A DNA stretch of 64,000 nucleotides, taken from contig NZ_FOAZ01000004.1 of assembly GCF_900109465.1 (NCBI RefSeq), positions 434,001-498,000 on the forward strand, given 5' to 3'. This DNA is from Streptacidiphilus jiangxiensis. GTDB lineage: Bacteria > Actinomycetota > Actinomycetes > Streptomycetales > Streptomycetaceae. The number at the start of each line of letters is the position of its first letter. The first letter of the stretch is position 1. Made by a program: the position numbers and the translations under genes. The notes beneath the pieces were generated by a model that searched no databases, had not been told where the DNA came from, and was given only the letters and a program-made list of their open reading frames with translations. Of the stretch, positions 53,326 through 63,786 are shown piece by piece.

Positions 53326-54714
53326 TCATTGTGCCGCGTGGGCGCGGGCGTTCCGGACGAGGCGGAGGGCGACGGACGGGGCGGCGGTCCAGTGGAGGTG
53401 GAGGTAGGAGGCGTGCAGGGTGGGGGAGGTGAAGCCCTCGGTGGCGAGCTTGCCGTCGTGGGTGCGCCAGCCCCAGGCGGGCGCGGGGCCGGCGGCCGGG
53501 GTGGTGCGGGTGCGGTGGAACTCGTGGCCCGGCAGGCGCAGGCCTGCCGGGGCGAGGGGGCTGTCGGTCAGGGCGACGGCCTCGCGGTAGCCGAGGGTGA
53601 GGCGCGCGGACATCTGCGCCTCGGCGTCGACGACGCCGCACATCGGGCGGCCGTCCAGGGCCTGGCAGAGGTACAGGAGACCGGCGCACTCGGCCGCGAT
53701 CGGCGCTCCGGACGCGGCGAGAGCGGTGATCTCGTCGCGGAGCGCCTGGTTCGCGGACAGTTCCGAGGCGTAGACCTCGGGGAACCCGCCGCCGATGACC
53801 AGCGCGGACGTGCGCTCGGGCAGCTTCTCGTCGTGGAGCGGGTCGAAGGTGACCACCTCCGCGCCGGCGGCGGTGAGCAGCTCCGCGTTCTCGGCGTAGG
53901 AGAACGAGAAGGCAGCACCGCCCGCCAACGCGATCACGGGACGCGGTTGTGACGGCTGCTCGGGATCGAGAGCGGTGATCTCCTCGACCGGATCCCAGGG
54001 GAGCTCCGGCAGCGCGGGAGCGCTGCGGGCCAGTGCGAGCAGCGCCTCCAGGTCCACGCCCGCCGCGACCAGCTCGCCCATCGCCCGGACGGCCTCCAGT
54101 GCTGCCGCGTCCCGCTCCACCGCGGGCACCAGGCCCAGGTGCCGCGACGGCGTCGCGACCGCGTCGGTCCGCCGCAGCGCGCCGAGCACCGGGACTCCGC
54201 CGCCCTCCTCCAGCGCCTCGCGCAGCAGCGCCTCGTGCCGGTCGGAGGCGACCCGGTTGAGGATCACCCCGCCGAGCCGCACCTGCGGGTCCCACGAGGC
54301 GAAGCCGTGCACCAGCGCCGCCACCGAGCGGCTCTGCGAGGAGCCGTCCACGACGAGCACCACCGGCGCCCGCAGCAGCTTCGCGACGTGCGCCGTCGAG
54401 GCCAGCTCCCCGCGCCCGGACGCCCCGTCGAACAGCCCCATGACGCCCTCGACGACCGCCACGTCCGCGCCCGCCGCGCCGTGCAGGAACAGCGGAGCGA
54501 TCCGCTCCGGGCCGCTCATGAACGCGTCCAGGTTGCGGCCCGGACGCCCCGTCGCCAGCGCGTGGTAGCCGGGGTCGATGTAGTCCGGCCCGACCTTGTG
54601 CGGTGAGACCCGCAGCCCGCGGGCGGTGAGCGCGGCCATCAGGCCGGTCGCCACGGTCGTCTTGCCCGTGCCCGACGCGGGCGCGGCCAGGACGACGCGC
54701 GGCACGGCCGTCAC
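53326..54714 (-). CDS. cobB: Cobyrinate a,c-diamide synthase
   Basis: ATP- and glutamine-dependent amidation of the a and c side chains of the corrin ring. The 462-residue protein has the P-loop PASGTGKTTVATGLMAAL near the start, SPHKVGPDYIDPGYH, VVEGVMGLFDG and a C-terminal class I glutaminase domain with the catalytic Cys in AAECAGLLYL. GTG 54714 overlaps the cobO stop (GTGA). It is functionally placed after cobalt or before cobalt depending on which chelation route dominates. Confidence 0.95.
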   Translation of the reverse strand: MTAVPRVVLAAPASGTGKTTVATGLMAALTARGLRVSPHKVGPDYIDPGYHALATGRPGRNLDAFMSGPERIAPLFLHGAAGADVAVVEGVMGLFDGASGRGELASTAHVAKLLRAPVVLVVDGSSQSRSVAALVHGFASWDPQVRLGGVILNRVASDRHEALLREALEEGGGVPVLGALRRTDAVATPSRHLGLVPAVERDAAALEAVRAMGELVAAGVDLEALLALARSAPALPELPWDPVEEITALDPEQPSQPRPVIALAGGAAFSFSYAENAELLTAAGAEVVTFDPLHDEKLPERTSALVIGGGFPEVYASELSANQALRDEITALAASGAPIAAECAGLLYLCQALDGRPMCGVVDAEAQMSARLTLGYREAVALTDSPLAPAGLRLPGHEFHRTRTTPAAGPAPAWGWRTHDGKLATEGFTSPTLHASYLHLHWTAAPSVALRLVRNARAHAAQ

Positions 54715-55307
54715 CACTCGATGCCCCGCTGTCCCTTGCGGCCGGCGTCCATCGGGTGCTTGACCTTGGTCATCTCCGTCACCAGGTCGGCGGCGGCGAC
54801 GAGCTTCTCGGGCGCGTAGCGGCCGGTGATCACGACGTGCTGCGAGCCGGGCCGGTTCGCCAGCACCTCCAGCACCTCGTCCACGTCGACCCAGCCCCAG
54901 TGCATCGGGTAGGTGAACTCGTCCAGCACGTAGAAGCGGTAGGTCTCGGCGGCCAGGTCGCGCTTGACCTGCTCCCAGCCCTCGCGCGCCGCGTCCTCGG
55001 ACTCGGCGATCTCGCGCTGGACCCAGGACCAGCCCTCGCCCATCTTGTGCCAGGCGACGGTGCCGCCCTCGCCGCTCGCGCCCAGCACCTTCAGCGCGTG
55101 CTCCTCGCCCACCTTCCACTTGGCGGACTTGACGAACTGGAACACCCCGATCGGCCAGCCCTGGTTCCAGGCGCGCAACGCCATGCCGAAGGCGGCGGTC
55201 GACTTGCCCTTGCCCGGTCCCGTGTGGACGGCGAGCACGGGTTGGGTGCGGCGCTGCCGCGTCGTCAGGCCGTCGTCGGGCACGCTGGTCGGCTGTCCCT
55301 GGGGCAT
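54711..55307 (-). CDS. cobO: Cob(I)yrinic acid a,c-diamide adenosyltransferase
   Basis: Transfers the adenosyl group of ATP to the cobalt of the corrinoid. The 198-residue CobO/BtuR type is recognised by the P-loop TGPGKGKSTAAFGMALRAWN, IGVFQFVKSAKWKVGEE, VLDEFTYPMHWGWVDVDEVL and VVITGRYAPE. ATG 55307 lies two bases after the stop of the ChlI/ChlD-type gene and its own stop overlaps cobB. Confidence 0.95.
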   Translation of the reverse strand: MPQGQPTSVPDDGLTTRQRRTQPVLAVHTGPGKGKSTAAFGMALRAWNQGWPIGVFQFVKSAKWKVGEEHALKVLGASGEGGTVAWHKMGEGWSWVQREIAESEDAAREGWEQVKRDLAAETYRFYVLDEFTYPMHWGWVDVDEVLEVLANRPGSQHVVITGRYAPEKLVAAADLVTEMTKVKHPMDAGRKGQRGIEW

Positions 55308-55309
55308 CG

Positions 55310-57382
55310 CTACGCCGCCTTCTTCTGCATCGTCTTCTGGGTCGTCATCGTCTGCACCAGCGCGGTCATGGTGTCCGCGCGCAGCTCGTCCAGCCGGACG
55401 GCCGGGGCCTGGAGCACCCCGGCCAGCTCCCCGGCGAGGCCGAGCCGCACCGGGCCGCTCTCACAGTCCACCACGACGCTCGCCGCCCCGGACGCGGCCA
55501 GCAGTCCGGCGGCGCGCCGCGCGTCGTCCAGCGCCGAGCGGGCGCCGGTCGCGCGGCCGTCCGTCACCAGGACGACGAGCGGACGGCGCAGCGGGTCGCG
55601 CAGGCGCTCGACGCGCAGCGTCTCGTGCGCGCGGAGCAGTCCGGCCGCCAGCGGGGTCCGCCCGCCCGTCGGCAGCAGCTCCAGCCGTGCCGCGCCCGCC
55701 TCGACGGACGAGGTGGGCGGCAGCAGCAGCTCGGCCGAGGCGCCGCGGAAGGAGATCATCCCGATCTTGTCGCGCCGCTGGTAGGCGTCCATCAGCAGCG
55801 ACAGCACCGCGCCCTTGACCGCCGACATCCGCTGCCGCGCGGCCATCGAGCCCGACGCGTCGACGACGAAGAGCACGAGGTTGCCCTCGCGGCCCTCCCG
55901 CACCTGCCGGCGGAAGTCGTCACGGCGCAGCACCAGCGCCCGGCCGTCGCGGCCGCGCGCGAGCTGATGCGGAGCGGCGGCCTGGAGCGTGGCGGCCAGG
56001 TGCAGCCGCTGGAGCGCACCGGACGGGCGTGCGGCGCGGATGGTGTGGCCGCCGTCCGTCTCGGCGCGGGAGCGCCGTCCCTGGACGCCCTGGCCGGTAC
56101 CGGGGACCTTGAACAGCCGGGTCTTGTACGGCTGGTCGGACGCGACCGGTGCCGCCTCGCGCGGCGCGGGCGCGCCGGCGGCGGGCTGCTGCGGCTGGTC
56201 CGCGGGGGCGTCCGCCGGGCTCTCGGGGGCGGACGACTCCAGCTCCGGCCCGCTCGGGGCGTCCTGGCCGCCGCCACCGCCACCGCCGTTGTCGGGCCCC
56301 GAGTCGTCCGGTCCGTTCCCGTCGGGGTCGCCGTCCGGATCGGTCTCGGGGTCCTCACCCGCGAACTGCTGGAGCGTCTCGTCCAGCTTCTCCTCGTCCA
56401 ACCCCGGCGCGTCGAACGGGTTGCGACGCCGCCGGTGCGGCAGCGCGAGCTGGGCCGCCACGCGCACGTCCTCCGCGAGCACCTGCGTCCGCCCGTTCCA
56501 GGCCGCCAGCGCGACCGCCGTCCGCGCCATCACGATGTCCGCGCGCAGCCCGTCGACCTCGAACGCCGCGCAGACGGCCGTGATCTGCCGCAGCGCCGCG
56601 TCGCCGAGCACCACCTGCGGCAGCAGCTCCCGGGCCGCGACGATGTGCTGCGCGAGCGCCCGCTCCTCGTCCTGCCAGCGGGCGGCGAAGCCCTCCGGGT
56701 CGGCGTCGTGGCCGAGGCGACGGCGGACGACCTCGGCCCGCTGCTCGGGGTCGCGGGTCGCGGCGATCTCCACCGTCAGCCCGAAGCGGTCCAGCAGCTG
56801 CGGCCGCAGCTCGCCCTCCTCCGGGTTCATCGTCCCGACGAGCAGGAACCGGGCGGCGTGCCGCACCGACACGCCCTCGCGCTCGACGTAGGACCGGCCC
56901 ATGGCGGCCGCGTCGAGCAGCAGGTCGACGAGGTGGTCGTGGAGCAGGTTGACCTCGTCGATGTAGAGCACGCCGCGGTGCGCGGCCGCCAGCAGGCCGG
57001 GCTCGTAGGCCTTGACGCCCTCGGCGAGGGCGCGCTCCAGGTCCAGCGAGCCGACGATGCGGTCCTCGCTGACGCCGACGGGCAGCTCGACCAGGGAGGT
57101 CGGCCGCTCGTCCGCTGCGGCGTCCAGGTGCGGCCCGTCCGGGCACTGCGGGTCCGGTGAGGCCGGGTCGCAGGCGAAGCGACAGCCGGGCACGACGCCG
57201 ATCGCGGGCAGCAGCCCGGCCAGCGCACGGACCATGGTCGACTTGGCGGTGCCCTTCTCGCCGCGCACCAGTACGCCGCCGACCTGCGGCGAGACGGCGT
57301 TCAACAGCAGCGCGAGCCGCAGGTCGTCCATGCCGACGACGGCGGTGAAGGGGTAACGGGCCTCCACGCGGGTGGTGCTCAC
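55310..57382 (-). CDS. Fused ChlI/ChlD-type chelatase ATPase with VWA domain
   Basis: A 690-residue protein joining an AAA+ ATPase (Walker A GEKGTAKSTMVRAL, LYIDEVNLLHDHLVDLLLD, arginine-finger region) through an acidic Pro/Gly-rich linker to a VWA domain with the MIDAS motif DASGSM. It is the motor partner of the magnesium-chelatase family. Next to cobN it most likely powers cobalt insertion, replacing the separate CobS and CobT proteins. GTG 57382 overlaps the cobN stop (GTGA); the 1850-residue open frame upstream is a shadow of cobN. The only chelatase large subunit nearby is CobN. Confidence 0.92.
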   Translation of the reverse strand: MSTTRVEARYPFTAVVGMDDLRLALLLNAVSPQVGGVLVRGEKGTAKSTMVRALAGLLPAIGVVPGCRFACDPASPDPQCPDGPHLDAAADERPTSLVELPVGVSEDRIVGSLDLERALAEGVKAYEPGLLAAAHRGVLYIDEVNLLHDHLVDLLLDAAAMGRSYVEREGVSVRHAARFLLVGTMNPEEGELRPQLLDRFGLTVEIAATRDPEQRAEVVRRRLGHDADPEGFAARWQDEERALAQHIVAARELLPQVVLGDAALRQITAVCAAFEVDGLRADIVMARTAVALAAWNGRTQVLAEDVRVAAQLALPHRRRRNPFDAPGLDEEKLDETLQQFAGEDPETDPDGDPDGNGPDDSGPDNGGGGGGGQDAPSGPELESSAPESPADAPADQPQQPAAGAPAPREAAPVASDQPYKTRLFKVPGTGQGVQGRRSRAETDGGHTIRAARPSGALQRLHLAATLQAAAPHQLARGRDGRALVLRRDDFRRQVREGREGNLVLFVVDASGSMAARQRMSAVKGAVLSLLMDAYQRRDKIGMISFRGASAELLLPPTSSVEAGAARLELLPTGGRTPLAAGLLRAHETLRVERLRDPLRRPLVVLVTDGRATGARSALDDARRAAGLLAASGAASVVVDCESGPVRLGLAGELAGVLQAPAVRLDELRADTMTALVQTMTTQKTMQKKAA

Positions 57383-60300
57383 TCCGAGTCCCCTTCCAGG
57401 TCGCCTTCGAGCTCGAGGTAGGTCGCGCGCAGCTGGTCCAGCGTCTGCTGGTCGGGCTCGGCCCACAGCTTGCGCTCGGCGGCCTCCAGCAGGCGTTCGG
57501 TGATGCCGCGCAGCGCCCAGGGGTTGGACTTGCGCATGAACTCCTGGTTGGTGGGGTCGAAGACGTACTCGGCCGCCAGCTTCTCGTACATCCAGTCGTC
57601 GACCACGCCCGCCGTGGCGTCGTAGCCGAAGAGGTAGTCGACGGTCGCGGCCATCTCGAACGCGCCCTTGTAGCCGTGGCGGCGCATTGCGGCCATCCAG
57701 CGCGGGTTGATGACGCGGGCGCGGAAGACGCGGTGCGTCTCCTCGCCCAGGGTGCGGGTCTTGACCTGGCTGGGCGTGGCGCTGTCGCCGACGTAGGCGG
57801 CGGGGGAGTCGCCGGTCAGGTGGCGGACCATCGCCACCATGCCGCCGTGGTACTGGAAGTAGTCGTCCGCGTCGACGAGGTCGTGCTCGCGGGTGTCGAC
57901 GTTCTTGGCGGCCACCGAGATGCGGCGGAACGCCTGCTCCATGTCCCCGCGCGCCGCCCGGCCGTCGAGGCCGCGGCCGTAGGCGTAGCCGCCCCAGACG
58001 GCGTAGACCTCGGCCAGGTCGGCGTCGGAGCGCCAGTTGCGGGCGTCGATGAGCGGCAGCAGGCCCGCGCCGTAGGCGCCGGGCTTGGAGCCGAAGATGC
58101 GGGCGGTGGCGCGGCGACGGTCGCCGTGCTCGCCGGTGTCCTCGTCGACGTGCGCGCGCACGTAGTTGGCCTCGGCCGGCTCGTCCAGCTCGGCCACGGC
58201 CCGCACCGCGTCGTCCAGCAGCGCGACGACGTGCGGGAACGCGTCGCGGAAGAAGCCGGAGATGCGGACGGTCACGTCGATGCGGGGACGGCCGAGCTCG
58301 GCGAGCGGCACGACCTCGAAGCCGGTGACGCGGCGCGAGGCGTCGTCCCAGACCGGGCGGCAGCCGAGCAGGGCCAGGATCTCGGCGATGTCGTCGCCCT
58401 GGGTGCGCATGCAGGACGTGCCCCAGACCGTGAGGCCCACGGACTTGGGGTAGGCGCCGGTGTCCTGGAGGTAGCGGGCGACGAGCGAGTCGGCGAGCGC
58501 CTGCCCGACCTCCCAACTCAGGCGCGAAGGGATGGCCTTGGGGTCGACCGAGTAGAAGTTCCGGCCGGTCGGCAGCACGTTGACCAGGCCGCGCGTCGGC
58601 GAGCCGGACGGGCCGGCCGGGACGTAGCCGCCGCGCAGCGCGCGCAGGATGTGGTCCAACTCGTCCGTGGTGCGGGCCAGCCGGGGCACGACCTCCTCGG
58701 CCGCGAACTCCAGCACGGCGACGGCGGTGTCCAGCGGTCCGCCCAGCACCTCCAGCACCAGGCCCGGCGCGGCCTCGACGGCCCAACCCCGCGCCTCCAT
58801 GCCCTCGGCGAGCCTGCGGCACAGCTGCTCCAGCAGGTCCAGCGCGTCGGCGCCGGTCCGTGCCGGGCCGTCGACGAGCGCCCGCAGGGCGTCGGAGACC
58901 ACGACGGCCGCGCCCGGCTCGGCCAGCAACTCCTTCTCGACCAGCCCGAAGTGCGCGGCCAGCGCGGCCCGCAGACCGGGCAGCGCGTCGGCGCGCCCAC
59001 CCCAGATCTGCGCCGAACGCAGCACCGCCAGCACCAGGTTGACCCGCGCCTCGTCCACCGGGCCGCCGCCCAGGATGTGCAGGCCGTCGCGGATCTGCAC
59101 GTCCTTGATCTCGCACAGGTAGCCGTCGATGTGCATGACGAAGGAGTCGAACTCGTCGTCGTCCGGCTGCTCGTCGACGTGCAGGTCGTGGTGGAGCTCG
59201 GCGGCCTTGACGATGGTCCAGATCTGCGCGCGGACGGCCGGGGCCTTGGCCGGGTCCAGGTCGCTGACGAGCGCGTACTCGTCGAGCAACTGCTCCAGCT
59301 TGGCCAGGTCGCCGTAGGTGTCGGCGCGGGCCATCGGCGGCACCAGGTGGTCGACGATGGTGGCGTGGCCGCGGCGCTTGGCCTGGGTGCCCTCGCCCGG
59401 GTCGTTGACGATGAACGGGTAGATCAGCGGCAGTTCGCCGAGCACGGCGTCCGGTGCGCAGCCACGGGAGAGGCCGAGGCCCTTGCCCGGCAGCCACTCC
59501 ATGGTGCCGTGCTTGCCGAGGTGCACCACGGCATCCGCGCCGAAAGAGTTCTCCAACCACCGGTAGGCGGCCAGGTAGTGGTGCGAGGGCGGCAGGTCCG
59601 GGTCGTGGTAGATCGCGATCGGGTTCTCGCCGAAGCCGCGCGGCGGCTGGATCATCAGCACCACGTTGCCGAAGGCCAGCGAGGCGAGCACGATCTCGTC
59701 GCCGTCGACGTAGAGCTGACCGGGAGCCTCGCCCCAGTGCTCCCGCACGCCCTCGCGCAGCTCCTCGTCGAGGGCGTCGAACCACTGCTGGTAGTCCTTG
59801 AGCGGTACCCGCGCGGGCGCGGCCCGCAGCTGCTCCTCCGTCAGCCACTCGACGTCGTGGCCGCCGGCGGCGATGAGCGAGTGGATCAGCTCGTCGCCGT
59901 TGTCGGGGTAGCGGTCGACGCTGTAGCCCGCGCCGCGCAGCGCGTCGAGCAGCCGCACGGCCGAGGCCGGGGTGTCCAGGCCGACGGCGTTGCCGACGCG
60001 CGAGTGCTTGGTCGGGTAGGCGGTGAAGACGATCGCGAGCTTCTTCTCGGCGTTCGGCTTGTGGCGCAGCGCGGCGTGCCGCAGCGCGATGCCCGCGACC
60101 CGGGCGGCGCGCTCCTCGTCGGCGACGTAGACGGGGATGCCGTCGGCGCCGGTCTCCTTGAAGGAGAACGGCACGGAGATCAGGCGGCCGTCGAACTCGG
60201 GAATGGCGACCTGCATGGCCGCGTCCATCGGCGACAGCGCCGCGTCGGACTCGTCCCAGACGGCGCGGGAGGTGGTCAGGCAGAGGCCCTGGATGACGGG

Positions 60301-61113
60301 GATGTCCAGCTCGGCGAGCTGCCCGACGTCCCAGCTCTCCTCGCCGTCCCCGCCCGCCGAGGCGTCGGCGGCGACGGTGCCGCCGGCCGCCAGCACCGTG
60401 GCGACGAGTGCGTCGCACCGGGCCACCAGCTCGAACAGCCCGGGGTCGGCGCCACGCAGCGAACCGCAGTAGATCGGCACCGCGTTGCCGCCCCTGGCAC
60501 GGATCGCCTCCGCGAGCGTGTCCACGAACGCGGTGTTCCCGGACAGTTCGTGGGCGCGGTAGAAGAGCACGCCCACCGTGGGGGCTCCAGGCCGCAGTTC
60601 GACGCCCCCCCGGACGCCGAACTGCGGCATGGTCTGCGGCGGGGCGAACCCCTCGCCGGTCAGCAGGACCGTGTCGGACAGGAATCGGGCCAGCTCGGCG
60701 AGGTTGGCGGAGCCGCCCTCGACGAGATAGCGCAGCGCCTCCGCCACGACACCGGCCGGGGCGGTGGACATCCCCATCAGCTCGGCGTCCGGCACCGCCT
60801 CGCCGCCGAGCAGCACCGTCGGCACGCCGGAGGCGGCGACGGCCGCGAGCCCGTCCTCCCACGCGCGGCGGCCGCCGAGCAGCCGGACCACGACCACGTC
60901 CGCGTCCGCGAGCAGCGCGGGGAGTTCGGTGGAGACGTCCGTCCTGGTCGGGTTGCCGATCAGGTAGCGCGCGCCGGACGCGCGGGCCGCGAGCAGGTCG
61001 GTGTCGGCGGTCGACAGCAGCAGGACTGTGGTCCCGCTCTCCGCCGCGTCCTGCTGGGTCTCGGTCACCCGGTCAACTCCCTCGTCGGTCGTGCTCGTTG
61101 TTGATGTGGTCAT
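57379..61113 (-). CDS. cobN: Cobaltochelatase large subunit CobN
   Basis: A 1244-residue CobN/BchH-class subunit that binds hydrogenobyrinic acid a,c-diamide and receives cobalt in the late-insertion route. Landmarks are [78 protein letters not shown] and [18 protein letters not shown] 61113 overlaps the cobQ stop (ATGA); the first 25 residues are Thr/Ser-rich and not conserved. It is coupled to the ChlI/ChlD-type motor gene downstream. Confidence 0.96.
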   Translation of the reverse strand: MTTSTTSTTDEGVDRVTETQQDAAESGTTVLLLSTADTDLLAARASGARYLIGNPTRTDVSTELPALLADADVVVVRLLGGRRAWEDGLAAVAASGVPTVLLGGEAVPDAELMGMSTAPAGVVAEALRYLVEGGSANLAELARFLSDTVLLTGEGFAPPQTMPQFGVRGGVELRPGAPTVGVLFYRAHELSGNTAFVDTLAEAIRARGGNAVPIYCGSLRGADPGLFELVARCDALVATVLAAGGTVAADASAGGDGEESWDVGQLAELDIPVIQGLCLTTSRAVWDESDAALSPMDAAMQVAIPEFDGRLISVPFSFKETGADGIPVYVADEERAARVAGIALRHAALRHKPNAEKKLAIVFTAYPTKHSRVGNAVGLDTPASAVRLLDALRGAGYSVDRYPDNGDELIHSLIAAGGHDVEWLTEEQLRAAPARVPLKDYQQWFDALDEELREGVREHWGEAPGQLYVDGDEIVLASLAFGNVVLMIQPPRGFGENPIAIYHDPDLPPSHHYLAAYRWLENSFGADAVVHLGKHGTMEWLPGKGLGLSRGCAPDAVLGELPLIYPFIVNDPGEGTQAKRRGHATIVDHLVPPMARADTYGDLAKLEQLLDEYALVSDLDPAKAPAVRAQIWTIVKAAELHHDLHVDEQPDDDEFDSFVMHIDGYLCEIKDVQIRDGLHILGGGPVDEARVNLVLAVLRSAQIWGGRADALPGLRAALAAHFGLVEKELLAEPGAAVVVSDALRALVDGPARTGADALDLLEQLCRRLAEGMEARGWAVEAAPGLVLEVLGGPLDTAVAVLEFAAEEVVPRLARTTDELDHILRALRGGYVPAGPSGSPTRGLVNVLPTGRNFYSVDPKAIPSRLSWEVGQALADSLVARYLQDTGAYPKSVGLTVWGTSCMRTQGDDIAEILALLGCRPVWDDASRRVTGFEVVPLAELGRPRIDVTVRISGFFRDAFPHVVALLDDAVRAVAELDEPAEANYVRAHVDEDTGEHGDRRRATARIFGSKPGAYGAGLLPLIDARNWRSDADLAEVYAVWGGYAYGRGLDGRAARGDMEQAFRRISVAAKNVDTREHDLVDADDYFQYHGGMVAMVRHLTGDSPAAYVGDSATPSQVKTRTLGEETHRVFRARVINPRWMAAMRRHGYKGAFEMAATVDYLFGYDATAGVVDDWMYEKLAAEYVFDPTNQEFMRKSNPWALRGITERLLEAAERKLWAEPDQQTLDQLRATYLELEGDLEGDSE

Positions 61114-62609
61114 GACGGCGCCCCCGGCGGGACGAACGGCAGGCCCTGCGGCGCACCGCCCTCGATCAGCCGCCACAGTGCGTCGGTGTCGGCGTGCTCG
61201 GCGATCAGATCGCCGAGGCGGTCCAGCCGCTCTTCGCGGGCGGCGGCGAAGCAGGTGTCCGGAGCGGGCACGAAGTCGCGTCCGGTGACCGCGGCGACCT
61301 CGCGCAGAAAAGCCCGGCGGAAGCCGTCGTTCTCCAGCGCGCCGTGCCAGGTGGTGCCCCAGACGGAGCCCGCGTGGCAGCCGTCCAGCCAGGGCTCGCC
61401 GCCCTCGACGGTGGCGACGCCGTGGTGGATCTCGTAGCCGTGGACGACCTCGCCGTAGCCCTCGCCGACCGGCCGGGCGAGCGTCTTCTCCTGCGCGAAG
61501 GCGATTCTGACCGGCAGCAGGCCGAGGCCGTCGACCTCGCCCCGCTTCGACTCGACGGGGTCGTCGATCGTCCGGGCCAGCATCTGGTAGCCGCCGCAGA
61601 CGCCCAGCACGGGCAGGCCCCGCGCGGCGTGTTCGGCGACGGCCCGATCCAGGCCCTGGTCGCGCAGCCAGGCCAGGTCGGCGACGGTGGCGCGGGTGCC
61701 GGGCAGGACGACGAGGTCGGCGTCGGCCAGCTCCTCCGGGCGGGTGGCCCAGCGGACCAGCACGCCGGGCTCCTGGGCGAGCGCGTCGATGTCGGTGAAG
61801 TTGGACAGGCGCGGCACGCGCACGACCGAGACCCGCAGCACGTCGCTGCCGGCCGGTGGTCCGGAGGTGCCGCGTGCCATCACACCCGCCAGGTCGAGCG
61901 AGTCCTCGGCGTCCAGCCACAGGCCGGACAGCATCGGCAGCACACCCAGCGCGGGACGGTGCGTCACCTGCAGCAGCATGTCCAGGCCGGGCTGGAGCAG
62001 CCGGGCGTCGCCGCGGAACTTGTTCACCAGCCACCCGGCGATGTGCGCCTGGTCCTCGGCGGACAGCAGCGCGAGCGTGCCGAACATGGAGGCGAAGACG
62101 CCGCCGCGGTCGATGTCACCGACCACGACGACGGGCAGGTCGGCGGCGACGGCGAGGCCCATGTTGGCGATGTCGCGGTCGCGCAGGTTGATCTCGGCGG
62201 GGGAGCCGGCACCCTCGCAGATCACCACGTCATGACGGCTGCGCAGGTCGGCCAGGCAGTCCAGCGCGATGCGCAGCAGCGCCGGCTTGCGGTCGCGGTA
62301 GTCCAGCGCGCCGACCTCGGCCACCGGCTTGCCCAGCACCACGACCTGGCTGCGCCCGTCGCCGCCGGGCTTGAGCAGCACCGGGTTCATCGCCGCCTCC
62401 GGCAGGGCCCCGGCGGCGGCCGCCTGCATCGCCTGCGCACGGCCGATCTCGGCGCCGTCGAGGGTGACGAAGGAGTTCAACGACATGTTCTGCGCCTTGA
62501 AGGGCGCGACCTTGACGCCCTGGCGCTTCAGCCAGCGGCAGATGCCCGCCGTGACCACGCTCTTGCCCGCGTCCGAGGTCGTCCCCGCGACCAGCAGCGC
62601 CCCGCTCAC
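61110..62609 (-). CDS. cobQ: Cobyric acid synthase
   Basis: Amidates the b, d, e and g carboxylates of adenosylcobyrinate a,c-diamide with glutamine and ATP. The 499-residue protein has the nucleotide site [55 protein letters not shown] and a glutaminase domain with Cys in GVCGGYQML and His in GYEIHHG. GTG 62609 overlaps the cobD stop (GTGA); the upstream extension of the frame is a shadow of cobD. Confidence 0.96.
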   Translation of the reverse strand: MSGALLVAGTTSDAGKSVVTAGICRWLKRQGVKVAPFKAQNMSLNSFVTLDGAEIGRAQAMQAAAAGALPEAAMNPVLLKPGGDGRSQVVVLGKPVAEVGALDYRDRKPALLRIALDCLADLRSRHDVVICEGAGSPAEINLRDRDIANMGLAVAADLPVVVVGDIDRGGVFASMFGTLALLSAEDQAHIAGWLVNKFRGDARLLQPGLDMLLQVTHRPALGVLPMLSGLWLDAEDSLDLAGVMARGTSGPPAGSDVLRVSVVRVPRLSNFTDIDALAQEPGVLVRWATRPEELADADLVVLPGTRATVADLAWLRDQGLDRAVAEHAARGLPVLGVCGGYQMLARTIDDPVESKRGEVDGLGLLPVRIAFAQEKTLARPVGEGYGEVVHGYEIHHGVATVEGGEPWLDGCHAGSVWGTTWHGALENDGFRRAFLREVAAVTGRDFVPAPDTCFAAAREERLDRLGDLIAEHADTDALWRLIEGGAPQGLPFVPPGAPS

Positions 62610-63556
62610 TTCTGTGCCCCCCTCAGCAGCGCGACGGCGACAGTCGCCGTCAGTGCCAGCGCGCCGACCCGGCGCGAGAGCCGGCACGCGCGTTCCACGT
62701 CCGCGACCGCGACCGGCCGCAGCTCGGCCCCGAGCACGGGCCGGTGTTCGGTTCTCGCCCCGTACTGGAGCGTGCCCCCGAGGCGGACGCCCAACGCGCC
62801 CGCGAAGGCCGCCTCGGCATGCCCGGCGTTCGGGCTCGGGTGCGCGGCGGCGTCCCGCCGCCACACGCGCCAGGTCCTGGCCCGGTCCTCGCTCGCGGCG
62901 ACGGCCAGCAGCGCGGTCAGCCGCGCGCCGGGCCAGCCGGCCACGTCGTCGAGGCGTGCGGAGGCCCAGCCGAAGCGGATCAGCCGCGGGTTGCGGTGAC
63001 CGACCATCGCGTCCAGCGTGTTGACGGCCCGGAAGGCCAGCAGGCCGGGCGTGCCCGCGAGGGCGCTCCAGGTCAGCGCGTTGACGACGGCGTCAGCGGT
63101 GTTCTCCGCGACGGACTCCACGACGGCGCGCGCGAGCTGCTGCGCGTCGAGGGCGCTCGGGTCGCGCCCGCACAGGTGCGGCAGGCGCTCGCGCGCCGCC
63201 TCCACGTCCCCGCGCTCCAGCGCGTCCGCGATCACACGCGCCTCGCGCGTGAGCGACGCGCCGCCCAGCACCGTCCATGTCGCGGCGGCGGCGAGTGCGG
63301 CGTGGGCCGCCGGGCGGCGTCGGGTGGCGCGCTGCGCGAGTGCGGCGGCCGCGGTGACACTGCCGACGGCGGCGAGGGTGAAGGCCGCGCCGACGCCGCG
63401 GTGGTCGCGGTACAGGCGCCGTTCCAGCGCGCCCGCGAACCGTCCGAAACCCGCTACGGGATGACCCCGCCGGGGGTCGCCGAACAAGGCGTCGGCGGCG
63501 TAACCCGCCACGGCCCCGAACGCGAATGCGCTGCTGCGCATGGTGCTGGTGCGCAC
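62606..63556 (-). CDS. cobD: Adenosylcobinamide-phosphate synthase (membrane)
   Basis: First gene of operon 2; joins aminopropanol (phosphate) to adenosylcobyric acid. The 316-residue CobD/CbiB membrane protein has [20 protein letters not shown], the Lys/Arg-rich loop, [24 protein letters not shown] and [18 protein letters not shown], with four or five hydrophobic segments. GTG 63556 is chosen because AGGA of the riboswitch GTGAGGAC lies nine bases before it; ATG 63541 would be 24 bases away. Confidence 0.94.
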   Translation of the reverse strand: MRTSTMRSSAFAFGAVAGYAADALFGDPRRGHPVAGFGRFAGALERRLYRDHRGVGAAFTLAAVGSVTAAAALAQRATRRRPAAHAALAAAATWTVLGGASLTREARVIADALERGDVEAARERLPHLCGRDPSALDAQQLARAVVESVAENTADAVVNALTWSALAGTPGLLAFRAVNTLDAMVGHRNPRLIRFGWASARLDDVAGWPGARLTALLAVAASEDRARTWRVWRRDAAAHPSPNAGHAEAAFAGALGVRLGGTLQYGARTEHRPVLGAELRPVAVADVERACRLSRRVGALALTATVAVALLRGAQK

Positions 63557-63565
63557 CGGTGCGTG

Positions 63566-63771
63566 TCCTCACTCAGGGTCCGCGCCCTGGATCGACGATC
63601 CGAAGGCGAGAGTCTCCTGGCTTCCGGATCGACGCACCGGCGGGCCTTCCAGCAGCGTGAAGCCGCCGTGGCCGTTGTTCGCAGGTACTCCCCGGTGACA
63701 GTGGCGGGACCGCGCCGGATTCGCACCGGCTTCCTCTGCTTGCCTCCGATTGGCGTAAAGATCCCACCATG
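63566..63771 (-). ncRNA. Cobalamin riboswitch controlling operon 2
   Basis: On the minus strand: CATGGTGGGAT at the 5' side, core GCCGGTGCGAATCCGG, GCCACTG (63699-63705), the B12 box AAGCCAGGAGA (63613-63623), then the hairpin CAGGG-CGCGGA-CCCTG and GTGAGGAC, the cobD ribosome site. The regulatory hairpin has the same loop as in riboswitch 1 but a compensatory base change in the stem, which supports a real structure. Translation of cobD is expected to fall when cobalamin is high. Confidence 0.93.
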
Positions 63772-63786
63772 TCGCCGGAGGCAGCG

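Noticed and set aside
57383..60862. Upstream extension of the ChlI/ChlD-type frame to give an 1850-residue protein
   Set aside because: The extra part is Arg/Gly-rich and out of frame with cobN, whose homology is unmistakable; the GTGA overlap at 57379-57382 marks the true start.
57676..61104. Open frame of 1142 codons on the plus strand opposite cobN
   Set aside because: Shadow of cobN: repetitive Val/Gly/Arg/Gln composition, no ribosome site, and it mirrors codon bias of the real gene.
61194..62999. Long plus-strand frame opposite cobQ and cobD
   Set aside because: Composition (Gly/Gln/Val/Arg/His) and complete overlap with two conserved genes show it is a shadow frame.
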